Both the position numbers and the translations under genes were made by a program. Under the pieces are notes generated by a model. That model did no database searches. It worked only from the letters and a program-made list of their open reading frames with translations, and was not told where the DNA came from. This document shows positions 7,012-14,851 of a stretch of DNA of 23,487 nt, in pieces. Location: the IMG/VR virus record IMGVR_UViG_3300037508_000264, positions 1-23,487 of that record. One strand, 5' to 3'. Position 1 is the first letter of the stretch, and each line of letters opens with the position of its first letter. This DNA is from a virus.

Positions 7012-7055
7012 GATTCTGTTTTACGCCTCGCGGGTACGATTCTTGCAGACGCTAT

Positions 7056-7928
7056 TCAGCCCGGCGGCGAGCCGAAAAGGCCGGTAAAGCTCGCCTCTGG
7101 AAGCACTCGCCGCTCCAGAATCGCCGGGTAGCTCCCCGTCTGTGCGCCGCTGCCGTTGAGTCCGACGGGGTTGGCACTGGGAATCCATTCGCCGTTCTCA
7201 AAGTCGAACACCATCGCACGACGCTTCTGGTTGCCCGAGAGGAAATTGAACCCCACGTCAGGCAGCTGGAGGTTCCAGCCTGTCGGGCGGAACAGCACCT
7301 GCGACTCCGCCTTCCAGTACGGGACGATGGCGTTACCCCACAGTTCTTCAATACGCTCGATCGTGCTTCCTTCGTGCTTGCACTGATACGGATTCGTGCC
7401 AACAAACGAGTCCGAATTCACGTAGCCGAACGATCCGATGATTGCATCGGGGCGAGAGGCAAAATTCCGCGTGATCGTCGCTCGCGTCAGAGACTCCTCG
7501 ACGGTCAGCCCTTCAAAATAATCGTTTGCACTGTTCGTGAGCGGTCGCCTGTCCGTCCCGTCGTAGTAGGAAAGCGCCGGAATCTGCTCGCCCGACACGA
7601 CCTCAAATTTCCACTCTGGGATTCTGTCAAGCGGCCCGAGTGCCTGATTCGTCGTCAGCACCGCGTACTCAAGGATGACCTCGACGTGGTACGGATTCTC
7701 CCCGAACGTCTCGTTCATCACGATTTTGCGGAGCTTCAAAAAGTTGAACTCCGGGTGCTCCGCCCCCCACAGTCCGCCGCCGACGGCGTTGACGACATCC
7801 AGGTTCGCCGTGGGCGAGACCGTGGCGTTGTCGTCAAGGATGACAACAAACCGCCGTTTCGCCACGGTCGACTCGCCGATAGCGCCCTCGATGGTGCGAC
7901 CAAGTTCGCGGAAGCTTGCGACTGCCAT
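7056..7928 (-). CDS. tail tip/baseplate protein of unknown function
   Basis: A 290-aa protein directly after the tape measure, sharing a TGATG junction with it. This is where siphoviruses encode the distal tail protein and tail hub. The sequence mixes beta strands and aromatic residues: KRRFVVILDDNATV, HPEFNFLKLRKIVMNETFGE, NPYHVEVILEYAVLTTNQAL, IPEWKFEVVSGEQIPALSYY, RATITRNFASRPDAIIGSFG and GNQKRRAMVFDFENGEWIPS. There is no signal peptide or membrane segment. I recognise no named family. A role as distal tail or tip protein is inferred from position and beta-rich composition alone. Confidence 0.6.
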   Translation of the reverse strand: MAVASFRELGRTIEGAIGESTVAKRRFVVILDDNATVSPTANLDVVNAVGGGLWGAEHPEFNFLKLRKIVMNETFGENPYHVEVILEYAVLTTNQALGPLDRIPEWKFEVVSGEQIPALSYYDGTDRRPLTNSANDYFEGLTVEESLTRATITRNFASRPDAIIGSFGYVNSDSFVGTNPYQCKHEGSTIERIEELWGNAIVPYWKAESQVLFRPTGWNLQLPDVGFNFLSGNQKRRAMVFDFENGEWIPSANPVGLNGSGAQTGSYPAILERRVLPEASFTGLFGSPPG

Positions 7929-10900
7929 CAGAAAATCTCCGCTGGCGTGTTGAGGTAGCCGGCGACGGCGTTAGTGATGGCAGTGCGGATGCCTGCCAGC
8001 TGCTTCGTCTGGAGGCGGGCCTCGATCAGCTGCGGGTCTTGCGCCTGAGCGCCGAGCCCGAGGACGAGCTTCGCACCCTCGGCAGTGCGAATGTCAGCAG
8101 TCGCCACCGGCCCCTGCACGGGACGGGCAAGCTCCGCTCGGCGGGCAAGCTCTGCACCGGCTCTCGCAGTTGCCGCGATAGCGTCGTTCGCCGACGCCAG
8201 CATCCGCTGCTGCGACTGTGCGGCCCTCTGCTGCTGGGCAATCGCGGCACCGAACTGCTGATTGCTGCCGGCGGCCTGCTGCTGAAAGTTGATGCGGCCG
8301 TCGGCGATATTTCTTTCAATTCTCTCTGCCTGCCGAAGCTGTCGCAGCCTGGCCGTGCCATCCTTTGCGGCCTTGAGGTTCCCTGCGTCGCGAGCCTCCT
8401 GCACTGCCTGCTCTTCCGCGTTGATCCTGTCCTGCAACGCCTGGATGTTGAGTGCCGCCTGCCGCTTTCGCTCCTCGACCTGTGCCGCGAAATCAAGCTC
8501 CGCACGCTGCCGCTCGTCGAGCTGGCCACGCAGGAACTCTTCGACACGCTGGGCACCTACGATTCGCTGGTCGAAAATCTCTCGCTGGCGGGCGACCTCG
8601 GCCTGGTAGGCGTCTGCCGTCAGGATGCCGTCCCGAGCCTGCTGCTGGGCGGCGGCGATTCCAGCCTGCAGCTCGTCGGCAGCACGAACGCCAGCACCGC
8701 CAAACTGCTCTGTCTTTGCGATAAGGTCGTCAATGCTCTTGGTTGTGGCATCGAATGCTTTCGTGAACCCGTCGCCGAAGCCTTGCCGTGCGGCCTGCTG
8801 CTGCTCTGCCAGCCTTGCACCAAGCTGGTCAAGCTGTGCCAGCCTCGCAGTGGCAGCGTCTGCGGAGGCCGTATCTTGGGCAGCACGTGCTGCCGCTTGC
8901 TGCTCCTGTACGCGAACCTGCTCACGCTCAACGGCTGCGAGATCCTCTGCCAGCTTCGACTGAGCGTCGCTCACTTTCGTCAGAGCTTCAATCCGTTTTG
9001 TGTCCGCGTCGGCCTGCTTGGCGGCGGCATCAGCCACTTCTTGACGCCGCGCCTGCTCCTTGGTGATGGCCTCGTTGACCTTGTCTTGAGCCGCCTTGAT
9101 GCGGGCGATCTCTTCCTCGTTTAGCTTCAGCGGATCTTGCACGTCTGCGACGGCCGCCTCAAATCCACGCATGGCATCAGTGATGACGCTGCTTTGGTCG
9201 ACGATGCCGCCGAAGAACGAATCGAAACGCTCTCGCGTCTTCTCGATATTCGTGGCGATCTGAAACTCGGGGGCTCGCTCTTGCTTGACGCTGTCTCCAA
9301 AACCCTTGACGAAATCGGTTGCCGCCCCTGCACCAGCGGCAGAAGCTAACGACTCGCCTCCGAACACGACATTCGTTGCAGCGTTCGCCGCATTTGACGC
9401 TGCGTCCTGCAGCTCGGCTATGTTCTGCTGGATCGCAGCTTCCGCCTGCAGTGCAATGCCTCTGCCGAACTCCTGCACGTCAGTCGAGAACAGCCGTCCA
9501 AACTGCTCAAGCAGCCTGCCGAACAGGCCGATGCTTCCGTTGGCAAAGACCTCAAGCGCGTTGAAGATTGTTCGCAGCGATTCGCTGACGGCCACGAACA
9601 CGTTCCCGACCGCGGAGAATGTCTCGCCAGCGGACTTAAGGCTTGCGGAAAAATCGCCGAACTTGGCGACAAACGAATCAAACACGCCAGCGAGCACCCG
9701 TGCGCCATTCAACAGCACGTCCGTGATGGCATTCGCGATTCCGGTGCCGCCGGTTCCCTCGGTACCGGAAAAGCCCTCGACGAACCTAAGGAACTCGTCA
9801 GTGACGGTAGTCACGGCAGGGGCGAGGTTGCCAACCACCTGGCCGATGATGCCCTCGACAGTCTTCGACACGAGGTCGAACCCATCATTCATTGCCGCGA
9901 CGTTCTCGATCTGCGTCTCGTTGACGATGATGCCAAGCCGCTCGGCTCGAGCACGCAACTCCTCGATGCTGTCAGCACCATCGCGGAACAGTGGAGCCAG
10001 GGCCGCCCCTTTCTCGCCGAACACTTGAACGGCAGCTGCAGCACGATCTGCTGCCGTCGGCAGCTGCGATATCGCCTGGCCGATCGCGGAGAACTGCTGC
10101 TCTGGAGACAGGGCGCGAAGCTCCTGCACCGACAGGTTGATGTTTCGGAGCGACTTGTCGAGCGCATCTCCCGGCGTCGCCTTACCTATGGTCACGGACA
10201 GCTTCTGAATGGACGCGCCGAATGCCTCCGTGTCCACGCCGGCTAGCTTCGCGGCGACGGCGTAGCCCTGCAACGCCTCGACGCCGATGCCCGTCCTCGC
10301 GGAGAAGTCGTTGAGCGTGTCGAGCGAAGAGTTAACAGAGCCCACCAGGCTGGTGATCTGGCTTGTCACGCTCGTGAATGCGTTGCCGAGGGCACGCACA
10401 CCGTCAAAGACCAAGCGGCCGATTTCAATCTGCGCGAGGATGCTGACGTTTTTGTTGAGCCGCTCAATGTTTTTGTCGGTCTTCGCGGCTTCCGAGCCGA
10501 CGCCGTCGAGGTCCGACTTCGCCTTCTGTGCCGCCCGATTGAACTGCTCCTGCGTCAGCCTGCCAGCGTCCAGATGCTGCGTGAGTTCTTGAATCTGCTG
10601 GTCGTACTTTTCCTGCGGAGTCAGGTTCGCCGCAATGATGCGGGCCGCAGAAGCGGCAGCGTCGGCACGGTCTCGCTCCACGCCAGTGGCACGCTCTGAC
10701 GCACGGACGAACGTCTCCTGAGAAATCGCACCTTGCGATAGAAGGCTCTCCAGCTTCTCAAGCTCTGCCGCTCGCCGCTCTTCCTCAGTCGCCACTGAGG
10801 CCGTAACACGTAGCCCGTCCTCAATCACCTGCTGATACTTGCTCGCCGCTTCGGCTGCCTTGTCCGCTTCGCCGGTTGCCTGCCCCCTGGCTTTGGCGTA

Positions 10901-11911
10901 TGTTTCCTCCGAGATCACTCCCGCCTTTAGCAGATCATCAATCTGCTGAATTGTCTTTGCTCGTTTTTCCTCTTCCGAAGCAAACTGCTCCGTAAGTCTC
11001 GCCCCTTCTTGCAGGAGTTTTTCGCGAGCCTTCTGCGATTCAGCCTCGGCCCTAGCCGCCGCTTCTACTGACCCTGTCGCCCTGTCCCTAGCACGCCCGG
11101 CAGTCTCTTCTGAAATCGCTCCTTGCGATAGCAGCGAATCAATTTTCTCAAGTTCCGCCGCCCGCCGTTCTTCAGCGGTTGCCACAGAAGCAGTAACACG
11201 CTGCCCTTCCTCAATGATCTGTTGATACTTGCTTGCCGCTTCGGCCGCCTTCTCGGCTTCGCCGGTCGCCTGCCCCAGGGCTCTCGCGTATGTTTCTTCC
11301 GAAATAACTCCAGCCTTTAGTAGCTCGTCGATCTGCTGGATTGTCTGTGCTCGTTTTTCCTCTTCTGAAGAAAATTGCTGCGTAAACTTCAGCCCCTCCT
11401 GCAGGAGCTTATCGCGGACTTTCTGCGATTCAGCAGCGGCAGCAGCCGCAGCCGCAGTCGCCGCTTCTGACGAACCCGTGGCCTTGTCACGAGCCCTAGC
11501 GGCCGTCTCTTCCGAAATCGCACCGCGCGCGAGCAGCGACTCGATTTTTTCAAGCTCTGCTGCCCGCCGTTCTTCTGCCGTGCGAACCTGTTCAGTGACA
11601 CGGAGCCCTTCTTGAAACGCCGCTGCCGCCGCCTTCGCCTCTTCGGTCAACTGCCCAAATGCGGCAGCGTACTCATTGGGCGCGACAACGCCGTTTCGCA
11701 ACTGCTGGGCAAGCGACTCGAACTTCGCCGCGAACTCCTCTTGAGCTTTGCCCGCTGCCGCCGTCTTCTCGGCGAACGGCTGGAACACAGCCGTGGCCTT
11801 CTCGGCCTGCTTGCCGAGGTTGTCGAGCGCACGATCGACAGGCGTGAGTGACTTTGCCAGCCCGCTGGCGTCGCCGCTAACCTTGAGCGCGAGTCCGAGA
11901 ATATTCGCCAT
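7928..11911 (-). CDS. tail tape measure protein with SHOCT-like repeats
   Basis: A 1327-aa protein, the longest in the window, that sets tail length and sits in the tail lumen. By the usual 0.15 nm per residue the tail would be about 200 nm. Residues 1-470 are charged and helical and hold five 46-residue repeats (101-146, 172-217, 235-280, 302-347, 365-410) plus weaker copies at about 60-95 and 430-468. Residues about 500-720 match the core of many tape measures: DTLNDFSARTGIGVEALQGY, AAVQVFGEKGAALAPLFRDG, ERLGIIVNETQI, then hydrophobic IIGQVVGNLAPAV. The rest is Ala/Gln/Glu-rich coiled coil and an AATDFVKGFGDSV segment. Its ATG overlaps the T stop, and its TGA overlaps the next ATG (TGATG). 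Confidence 0.93.
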   Translation of the reverse strand: MANILGLALKVSGDASGLAKSLTPVDRALDNLGKQAEKATAVFQPFAEKTAAAGKAQEEFAAKFESLAQQLRNGVVAPNEYAAAFGQLTEEAKAAAAAFQEGLRVTEQVRTAEERRAAELEKIESLLARGAISEETAARARDKATGSSEAATAAAAAAAAESQKVRDKLLQEGLKFTQQFSSEEEKRAQTIQQIDELLKAGVISEETYARALGQATGEAEKAAEAASKYQQIIEEGQRVTASVATAEERRAAELEKIDSLLSQGAISEETAGRARDRATGSVEAAARAEAESQKAREKLLQEGARLTEQFASEEEKRAKTIQQIDDLLKAGVISEETYAKARGQATGEADKAAEAASKYQQVIEDGLRVTASVATEEERRAAELEKLESLLSQGAISQETFVRASERATGVERDRADAAASAARIIAANLTPQEKYDQQIQELTQHLDAGRLTQEQFNRAAQKAKSDLDGVGSEAAKTDKNIERLNKNVSILAQIEIGRLVFDGVRALGNAFTSVTSQITSLVGSVNSSLDTLNDFSARTGIGVEALQGYAVAAKLAGVDTEAFGASIQKLSVTIGKATPGDALDKSLRNINLSVQELRALSPEQQFSAIGQAISQLPTAADRAAAAVQVFGEKGAALAPLFRDGADSIEELRARAERLGIIVNETQIENVAAMNDGFDLVSKTVEGIIGQVVGNLAPAVTTVTDEFLRFVEGFSGTEGTGGTGIANAITDVLLNGARVLAGVFDSFVAKFGDFSASLKSAGETFSAVGNVFVAVSESLRTIFNALEVFANGSIGLFGRLLEQFGRLFSTDVQEFGRGIALQAEAAIQQNIAELQDAASNAANAATNVVFGGESLASAAGAGAATDFVKGFGDSVKQERAPEFQIATNIEKTRERFDSFFGGIVDQSSVITDAMRGFEAAVADVQDPLKLNEEEIARIKAAQDKVNEAITKEQARRQEVADAAAKQADADTKRIEALTKVSDAQSKLAEDLAAVEREQVRVQEQQAAARAAQDTASADAATARLAQLDQLGARLAEQQQAARQGFGDGFTKAFDATTKSIDDLIAKTEQFGGAGVRAADELQAGIAAAQQQARDGILTADAYQAEVARQREIFDQRIVGAQRVEEFLRGQLDERQRAELDFAAQVEERKRQAALNIQALQDRINAEEQAVQEARDAGNLKAAKDGTARLRQLRQAERIERNIADGRINFQQQAAGSNQQFGAAIAQQQRAAQSQQRMLASANDAIAATARAGAELARRAELARPVQGPVATADIRTAEGAKLVLGLGAQAQDPQLIEARLQTKQLAGIRTAITNAVAGYLNTPAEIF
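10682..11611 (-). repeat. five in-gene repeats (alternating A/B SHOCT-like units)
   Basis: Inside the tape measure gene five units of 46 codons recur with 63-71-codon spacing. Type A (residues 101, 235, 365) has EERRAAELEKIESLL-x-x-GAISEET and type B (172, 302) has EEEKRAQTIQQIDELLKAGV followed by ISEETYA. All end in ATG. The order A-B-A-B-A gives a supermodule of 130-134 codons. Nucleotide identity is visible too, for example GCTCGTTTTTCCTCTTC occurs near both 10960 and 11350. Neighbouring copies differ at many third positions, so the duplication is not very recent. Confidence 0.85.
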
Positions 11912-12186
11912 CAGCCAGTTCCTAGCGCCGACTGCAGCATTCGTATCTGTGCGAGCATCTGATCCTCGTGCTGCGGCGGATGCTCAATCGGGTTGAAGTC
12001 CTCGGCACTCGGTGCCTTGCCTTTTGCGGAGTACGGTGCCAGCATCGCACTCACCTCGAGCCCTGTCTGTCTCCACGGATCTGGCAACGCCTGGAAGTAC
12101 CGCGTGTAAGCCATCCACTCGGACAACTCGCGAGAATCCATTCGCTCGCACAGTTCGCCGACCGTCATCTTCAAGTGCCCCGCCAA
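11911..12186 (-). CDS. tail assembly chaperone, T-like part of G-T fusion
   Basis: A 91-aa reading frame in the -1 frame relative to G. MTVGELCERMDSRELSEWMA followed by YTRYFQALPDPWRQTGL resembles the T/DUF4035-type half of phage chaperones (a helix ending in EWMAY, then a Pro/Asp/Arg turn). Most likely it is expressed as a G-T fusion through the frameshift upstream, since the frame is open back past the G stop. Independent starts are possible: TTG at 12186 has GGAGG about 12 nt upstream, and an ATG lies at 12168. Its stop overlaps the tape measure ATG by one base (TGATG). The position between G and tape measure supports the call. Confidence 0.75.
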   Translation of the reverse strand: MAGHLKMTVGELCERMDSRELSEWMAYTRYFQALPDPWRQTGLEVSAMLAPYSAKGKAPSAEDFNPIEHPPQHEDQMLAQIRMLQSALGTG

Positions 12187-12218
12187 AGCGAAGAGAAACC
12201 TCCGCGTCGGCGAGACAC

Positions 12219-12563
12219 TCAGGTTTTCCCCAGCTGCTCGACGTCCGCCTCCGTCATGTTGTTGTGCTGCAGCGCCTCATCGAAAAGCCTGCCCATGACG
12301 GCCCCGCTCTTGTTCGCGAGCGCGGCGACCTGCTCGCGGGTAAAGAGCAGCTCGCCCTTCTCGTTGCAAAGCACCCTGCACAGGTACTCGGTGCGGAAGT
12401 TCTCCACGCCGGTCTCGCGCTTGCCCATCCAGAGCCGCTCGTAGGAGTCACGCTCGCCGACGCTCATCACGCGGATGTAGACGTCGTCGCCCCACTCCCT
12501 GACGTGAATCTTCTTCAGCCCGAGGTCGTCGCTTGCCAGAATCTGCTCAGCAGTCAGTGCCAT
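12219..12563 (-). CDS. tail assembly chaperone, G-like
   Basis: A 114-aa protein between the tube genes and the tape measure, where phages place the tail assembly chaperone G. Features: MALTAEQILASDDLGLKKIH, VYIRVMSVGERDSYERLW (the V-x-R-x-MS-x-x-ER line common in this family), TEYLCRVLCNEKGELLFTRE and a helical C-terminus LFDEALQHNNMTEADVEQL. An AGGAGAAGAG Shine-Dalgarno precedes the ATG at 12563. The last codons run over a GGGGAAAA tract directly before the TGA, and the -1 frame is open from there into the T-like sequence, so a G-T fusion of about 217 aa is likely also made. It would bind the tape measure during assembly. Confidence 0.78.
   Translation of the reverse strand: MALTAEQILASDDLGLKKIHVREWGDDVYIRVMSVGERDSYERLWMGKRETGVENFRTEYLCRVLCNEKGELLFTREQVAALANKSGAVMGRLFDEALQHNNMTEADVEQLGKT
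12222..12231 (-). promoter_or_regulatory. candidate -1 frameshift site (GGGGAAAACC)
   Basis: Just before the G stop the minus strand reads CTG GGG AAA ACC TGA in the G frame. The -1 frame continues as GAA AAC CTG AGT GTC and stays open into the T-like ORF, as in lambda G/GT. The G-run allows GGG to re-pair perfectly after a -1 slip, but AAA would slip onto GAA, so this is not a correctly phased X-XXY-YYZ heptamer. Confidence 0.55.
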
Positions 12564-12572
12564 GCTCTTCTC

Positions 12573-12905
12573 CTAGATGGGTGCTAATCGCAGCGTTACC
12601 GTGTGTCGTTGCACATCATTGAGCTTCTTCTCGACGGCCAGTCGCTCGAAGATAGCCTTGTGAGTGAACACGACGCCCGGCCCCGAGACTTGAAACGTGG
12701 CGCGTTTGCCGTAATTGGCAACGCTACAGTTCGCGGTCCCGAGGCACGCTATCTCTATAGTGCCAAGGTCAAGCGAGAACGCGCTGCCAGCTGGCGCTGC
12801 ACGCGAGATCGGCAGATTGCCGCCGAGCGTCACTTTGAAGTCAGTGACCTCGGTGAACGCAACGCTGTTCCAGGTGACGGTAACGCCGGCAGCATAGACA
12901 GCCAT
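12573..12905 (-). CDS. tail tube-like protein 2
   Basis: A 110-aa beta-rich protein with a strong GGAGG before the ATG at 12905. Its start (AAGVTVTWNSVAFTEVTDFK), a middle TIEIACLGTANC and an end TVTLRLAPI line up loosely with the preceding tube-like protein, suggesting an old duplication or a tube/cap pair. The central stretch has C55 and C60 near each other (IACLGTANC). It directly precedes the G-like chaperone gene, again the normal place for the tube protein. Assignment as tube versus a minor tail protein is uncertain. Confidence 0.6.
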   Translation of the reverse strand: MAVYAAGVTVTWNSVAFTEVTDFKVTLGGNLPISRAAPAGSAFSLDLGTIEIACLGTANCSVANYGKRATFQVSGPGVVFTHKAIFERLAVEKKLNDVQRHTVTLRLAPI

Positions 12906-12929
12906 GACGGGATGCCTCCGTCACGGCAA

Positions 12930-13310
12930 CTAGCGAGCGACCTTGAAGACCGCCTGGCCCTTGATGACGTCGTTCGTGGCAAGCGTCACGGATGAGCTCA
13001 CAACCGTGGCGTTCTTTGAGAGGAACGATGCGCCGGCGTGCGTAATCACAAGGGCCGCGCTGGAGGCATCGGCCACGACAGCCTTGCCGAGATAGTCAAT
13101 CGTGACCTGCCGCCCCGTGTCGGTGGCGTTGCCGGTCAGCGGGCGGTCCATCGTCTCGACGGAGTTGCCAGCGGTGAGCCCGAGGTGCGACACGTCGATC
13201 GTGTTGTCGGTTGCCGGGTCGGCCAGGTTGTAAACGATGTTCGTCACGGTAAAAGCCGTGCCGCCAAACGTGAACACTGTTCCCGCACCGTCATGAGGCG
13301 TGATCGCCAT
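12930..13310 (-). CDS. tail tube-like protein 1
   Basis: A 126-aa beta-rich protein with CAGGAG before the ATG at 13310. GAGTVFTFGGTAFTVTNIVY at the start, TIDVSHLGLTAGN in the middle and KGQAVFKVAR at the end resemble the short major tail tube proteins of siphoviruses, which fold as a beta-barrel with a hexamerising loop. It comes right after the tail completion gene, where the tube gene is expected. A neighbour downstream (12573-12905) has a similar layout. Which of the two forms the tube is not clear. Confidence 0.65.
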   Translation of the reverse strand: MAITPHDGAGTVFTFGGTAFTVTNIVYNLADPATDNTIDVSHLGLTAGNSVETMDRPLTGNATDTGRQVTIDYLGKAVVADASSAALVITHAGASFLSKNATVVSSSVTLATNDVIKGQAVFKVAR

Positions 13311-13313
13311 GTG

Positions 13314-13730
13314 TCAACTCTCCTGCCAGAGGATGCCGTAGATTTGTTGCACTGTGTAAACCGGCGGGAGGTCGCCGCCGGCCAACTGGGCGAATCCGTC
13401 GCTCTCGTTGTCGAGCGACACACGCGCCACAGTCACATTTTCCAATGTGCCCCCCCAGCCATCCAGAGACTGCCGGCACTGGTCTGCGATATCCCTCGCG
13501 GATTCGTAGGTCTCTGCGAAGATGTCGACCGAGAGGCTTACTGTCGGCGTGCCGATCGGTCCTTTGAGGGACTGTGCTCGCTCGACCGCCACCCGCCGCC
13601 ACGTCACGAACGGCAGGGCAGCCGTGGCCGGTGCGATGACGGGGTAGATGCGGGTGCCGATGAGGGCGGTCACCCCGGCTGTCGCGACGAGGCGGCTGCG
13701 AACGGCAGCCTCTGGTGACTTCAAAGGCAT
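13314..13730 (-). CDS. tail completion protein (DUF3168-like)
   Basis: A 138-aa protein resembling the DUF3168 / gp17-like tail terminator family: an N-terminal helix (SPEAAVRSRLVATAGVTALI), GTRIYPVIAP, LPFVTWRRV, then the central strand GTPTVSLSVDIFAETYESAR followed by a helix and a final beta-strand ending YTVQQIYGILWQES. Proteins of this family cap the tail tube at the head-proximal end. The ATG at 13730 follows CCGGAG, and the gene lies between gp10-like and tail-tube-like genes, where this family usually sits. Confidence 0.78.
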   Translation of the reverse strand: MPLKSPEAAVRSRLVATAGVTALIGTRIYPVIAPATAALPFVTWRRVAVERAQSLKGPIGTPTVSLSVDIFAETYESARDIADQCRQSLDGWGGTLENVTVARVSLDNESDGFAQLAGGDLPPVYTVQQIYGILWQES

Positions 13731-13732
13731 CG

Positions 13733-14533
13733 TCAGACTCCGGAGAGGGTGCCTTCGCCGCGGAACGTGAGCGTGCTCAGTGCTCGCTCCAGGCTGATCC
13801 GCAGCTCCTGCTGCAGGATGAACGCCACCTGACTCTGCGACTGTTCAAAAGCAGTGCGAACCGGCGGGCGTCCTGCACGACCGCCCACGGGCGTCGGTGC
13901 GATCACGATGGGCGTTTTCGACTTGCGGAAAAACGCCCCCGGATAGGGCGGATCAGTCTGCACGCGGCCGTTTCGCTGGCGGATCGTGTCGAATGGCCCG
14001 AGGCTCTTGAAGCTCGACGCGATGTAGGCGTTCTGACCCTTGACCGTATGCACGACGCCCTTGCCGCGGACGGTCTCTTGTATGCCCATGCGGGTTCGCA
14101 CAAACGGCACCGTCGGGCTTTTCCGCTGGTACGGTGTGTTGGAAAACTTGCCGACCACACGCTGCCGCGTGCCGTACTCAATGAGCCACTGGTGGTTCGC
14201 ACGGTCACCGGCAGACGCACTAGAGACACGGACCTTGCCGCCGGCAGCACTGCGAGAGTCCTGCCTGTTGGCCCGGCGATAGCCAATCAGGCCGACGGCA
14301 GCACCATCACGCGGGTATGCCTTCACCAAGTGCGAGGCCGCGGCCTTCAGATTGCCGGTAGGACCGACAGGCGACAGTTCACGCAGCCGCAGATACGCCG
14401 GATAGATTGCTTTTTCCAGCGCATTCTTCAACGCCTGGGCTGTGAAGTTCTTGTCGCCCAGCCCGCGGATAGCGTCCCCGACCCGCTTGAGGTCGGGAAA
14501 GTCTGCCGAGATGACGATGCCGGCTGTCGCCAT
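13733..14533 (-). CDS. HK97 gp10-like neck/tail completion protein
   Basis: A 266-aa protein whose features match the HK97 gp10-like family: an N-terminal helix region (DLKRVGDAIRGLG, LKNALEKAIYPAYLRLRELS), the motif PVGPTGNLKAAASH, and HQWLIEYGT, the conserved family line before a region ending in FFRKSKTPIVIAP and a C-terminal helix. It is longer than the usual 120-160 aa, with an extra central stretch (about residues 130-195, FSNTPYQRKSPTVPFVRTRM and following) that I do not recognise. The ATG at 14533 abuts the adaptor stop with no gap. It would join head and tail. Confidence 0.75.
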   Translation of the reverse strand: MATAGIVISADFPDLKRVGDAIRGLGDKNFTAQALKNALEKAIYPAYLRLRELSPVGPTGNLKAAASHLVKAYPRDGAAVGLIGYRRANRQDSRSAAGGKVRVSSASAGDRANHQWLIEYGTRQRVVGKFSNTPYQRKSPTVPFVRTRMGIQETVRGKGVVHTVKGQNAYIASSFKSLGPFDTIRQRNGRVQTDPPYPGAFFRKSKTPIVIAPTPVGGRAGRPPVRTAFEQSQSQVAFILQQELRISLERALSTLTFRGEGTLSGV

Positions 14534-14851
14534 CTAGGTGTTCTCCTGGCAGATAGCCTCGTGCTCTTGGCGGTTGCCGTGCTCGAGCAGGCTGACAATC
14601 TCCAGCGTGCGAGACCGCCACGAGAAGCGATGCGACTGCGTCAGGCCAGGCAGATACCGCAGCCGCACGCGATGGCTGATCGCCGTCTGGCTCTGCCCCG
14701 CCGTGATCTGCTCGCGTGCCGACACGCCCTCCACGCTCGCCCAGACGGCAGACGAGTCGGACCACGTCAGCACCGTTTCGCCGAGGGCATTGGTCGTGCC
14801 ACTGGCGACCTGCACCGTGACACGCTCGCGGAGCTTGCCGGGGTCAATCAT
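14534..14851 (-). CDS. head-tail adaptor / head closure protein
   Basis: A 105-aa protein of the phage head-tail joining family (SPP1 gp16 / HK97 gp7-like class). It begins MIDPGKLRERVTVQVASGT, then WSDSSAVWASVEGVSAREQI, RVRLRYLPGLTQSHRFSWRS and RTLEIVSLLEHGNRQEHEAI, which is the usual beta-barrel order with the conserved middle ExF/W strand and a C-terminal closing strand. It would seal the head after packaging. The ATG overlaps the connector stop as ATGA, and its own stop is directly abutted by the next ATG. Position between connector and gp10-like gene supports the call. Confidence 0.85.
   Translation of the reverse strand: MIDPGKLRERVTVQVASGTTNALGETVLTWSDSSAVWASVEGVSAREQITAGQSQTAISHRVRLRYLPGLTQSHRFSWRSRTLEIVSLLEHGNRQEHEAICQENT

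Noticed and set aside
7916-9124. Plus-strand ORF of 402 aa
   Set aside because: Antisense to the tape measure; Leu/Cys-rich composition and no support from start signals.
10682-11611. Repeats considered as a CRISPR array
   Set aside because: The units are in-frame protein repeats of about 190-400 bp inside the tape measure gene, with third-base differences; there is no spacer/repeat pattern.
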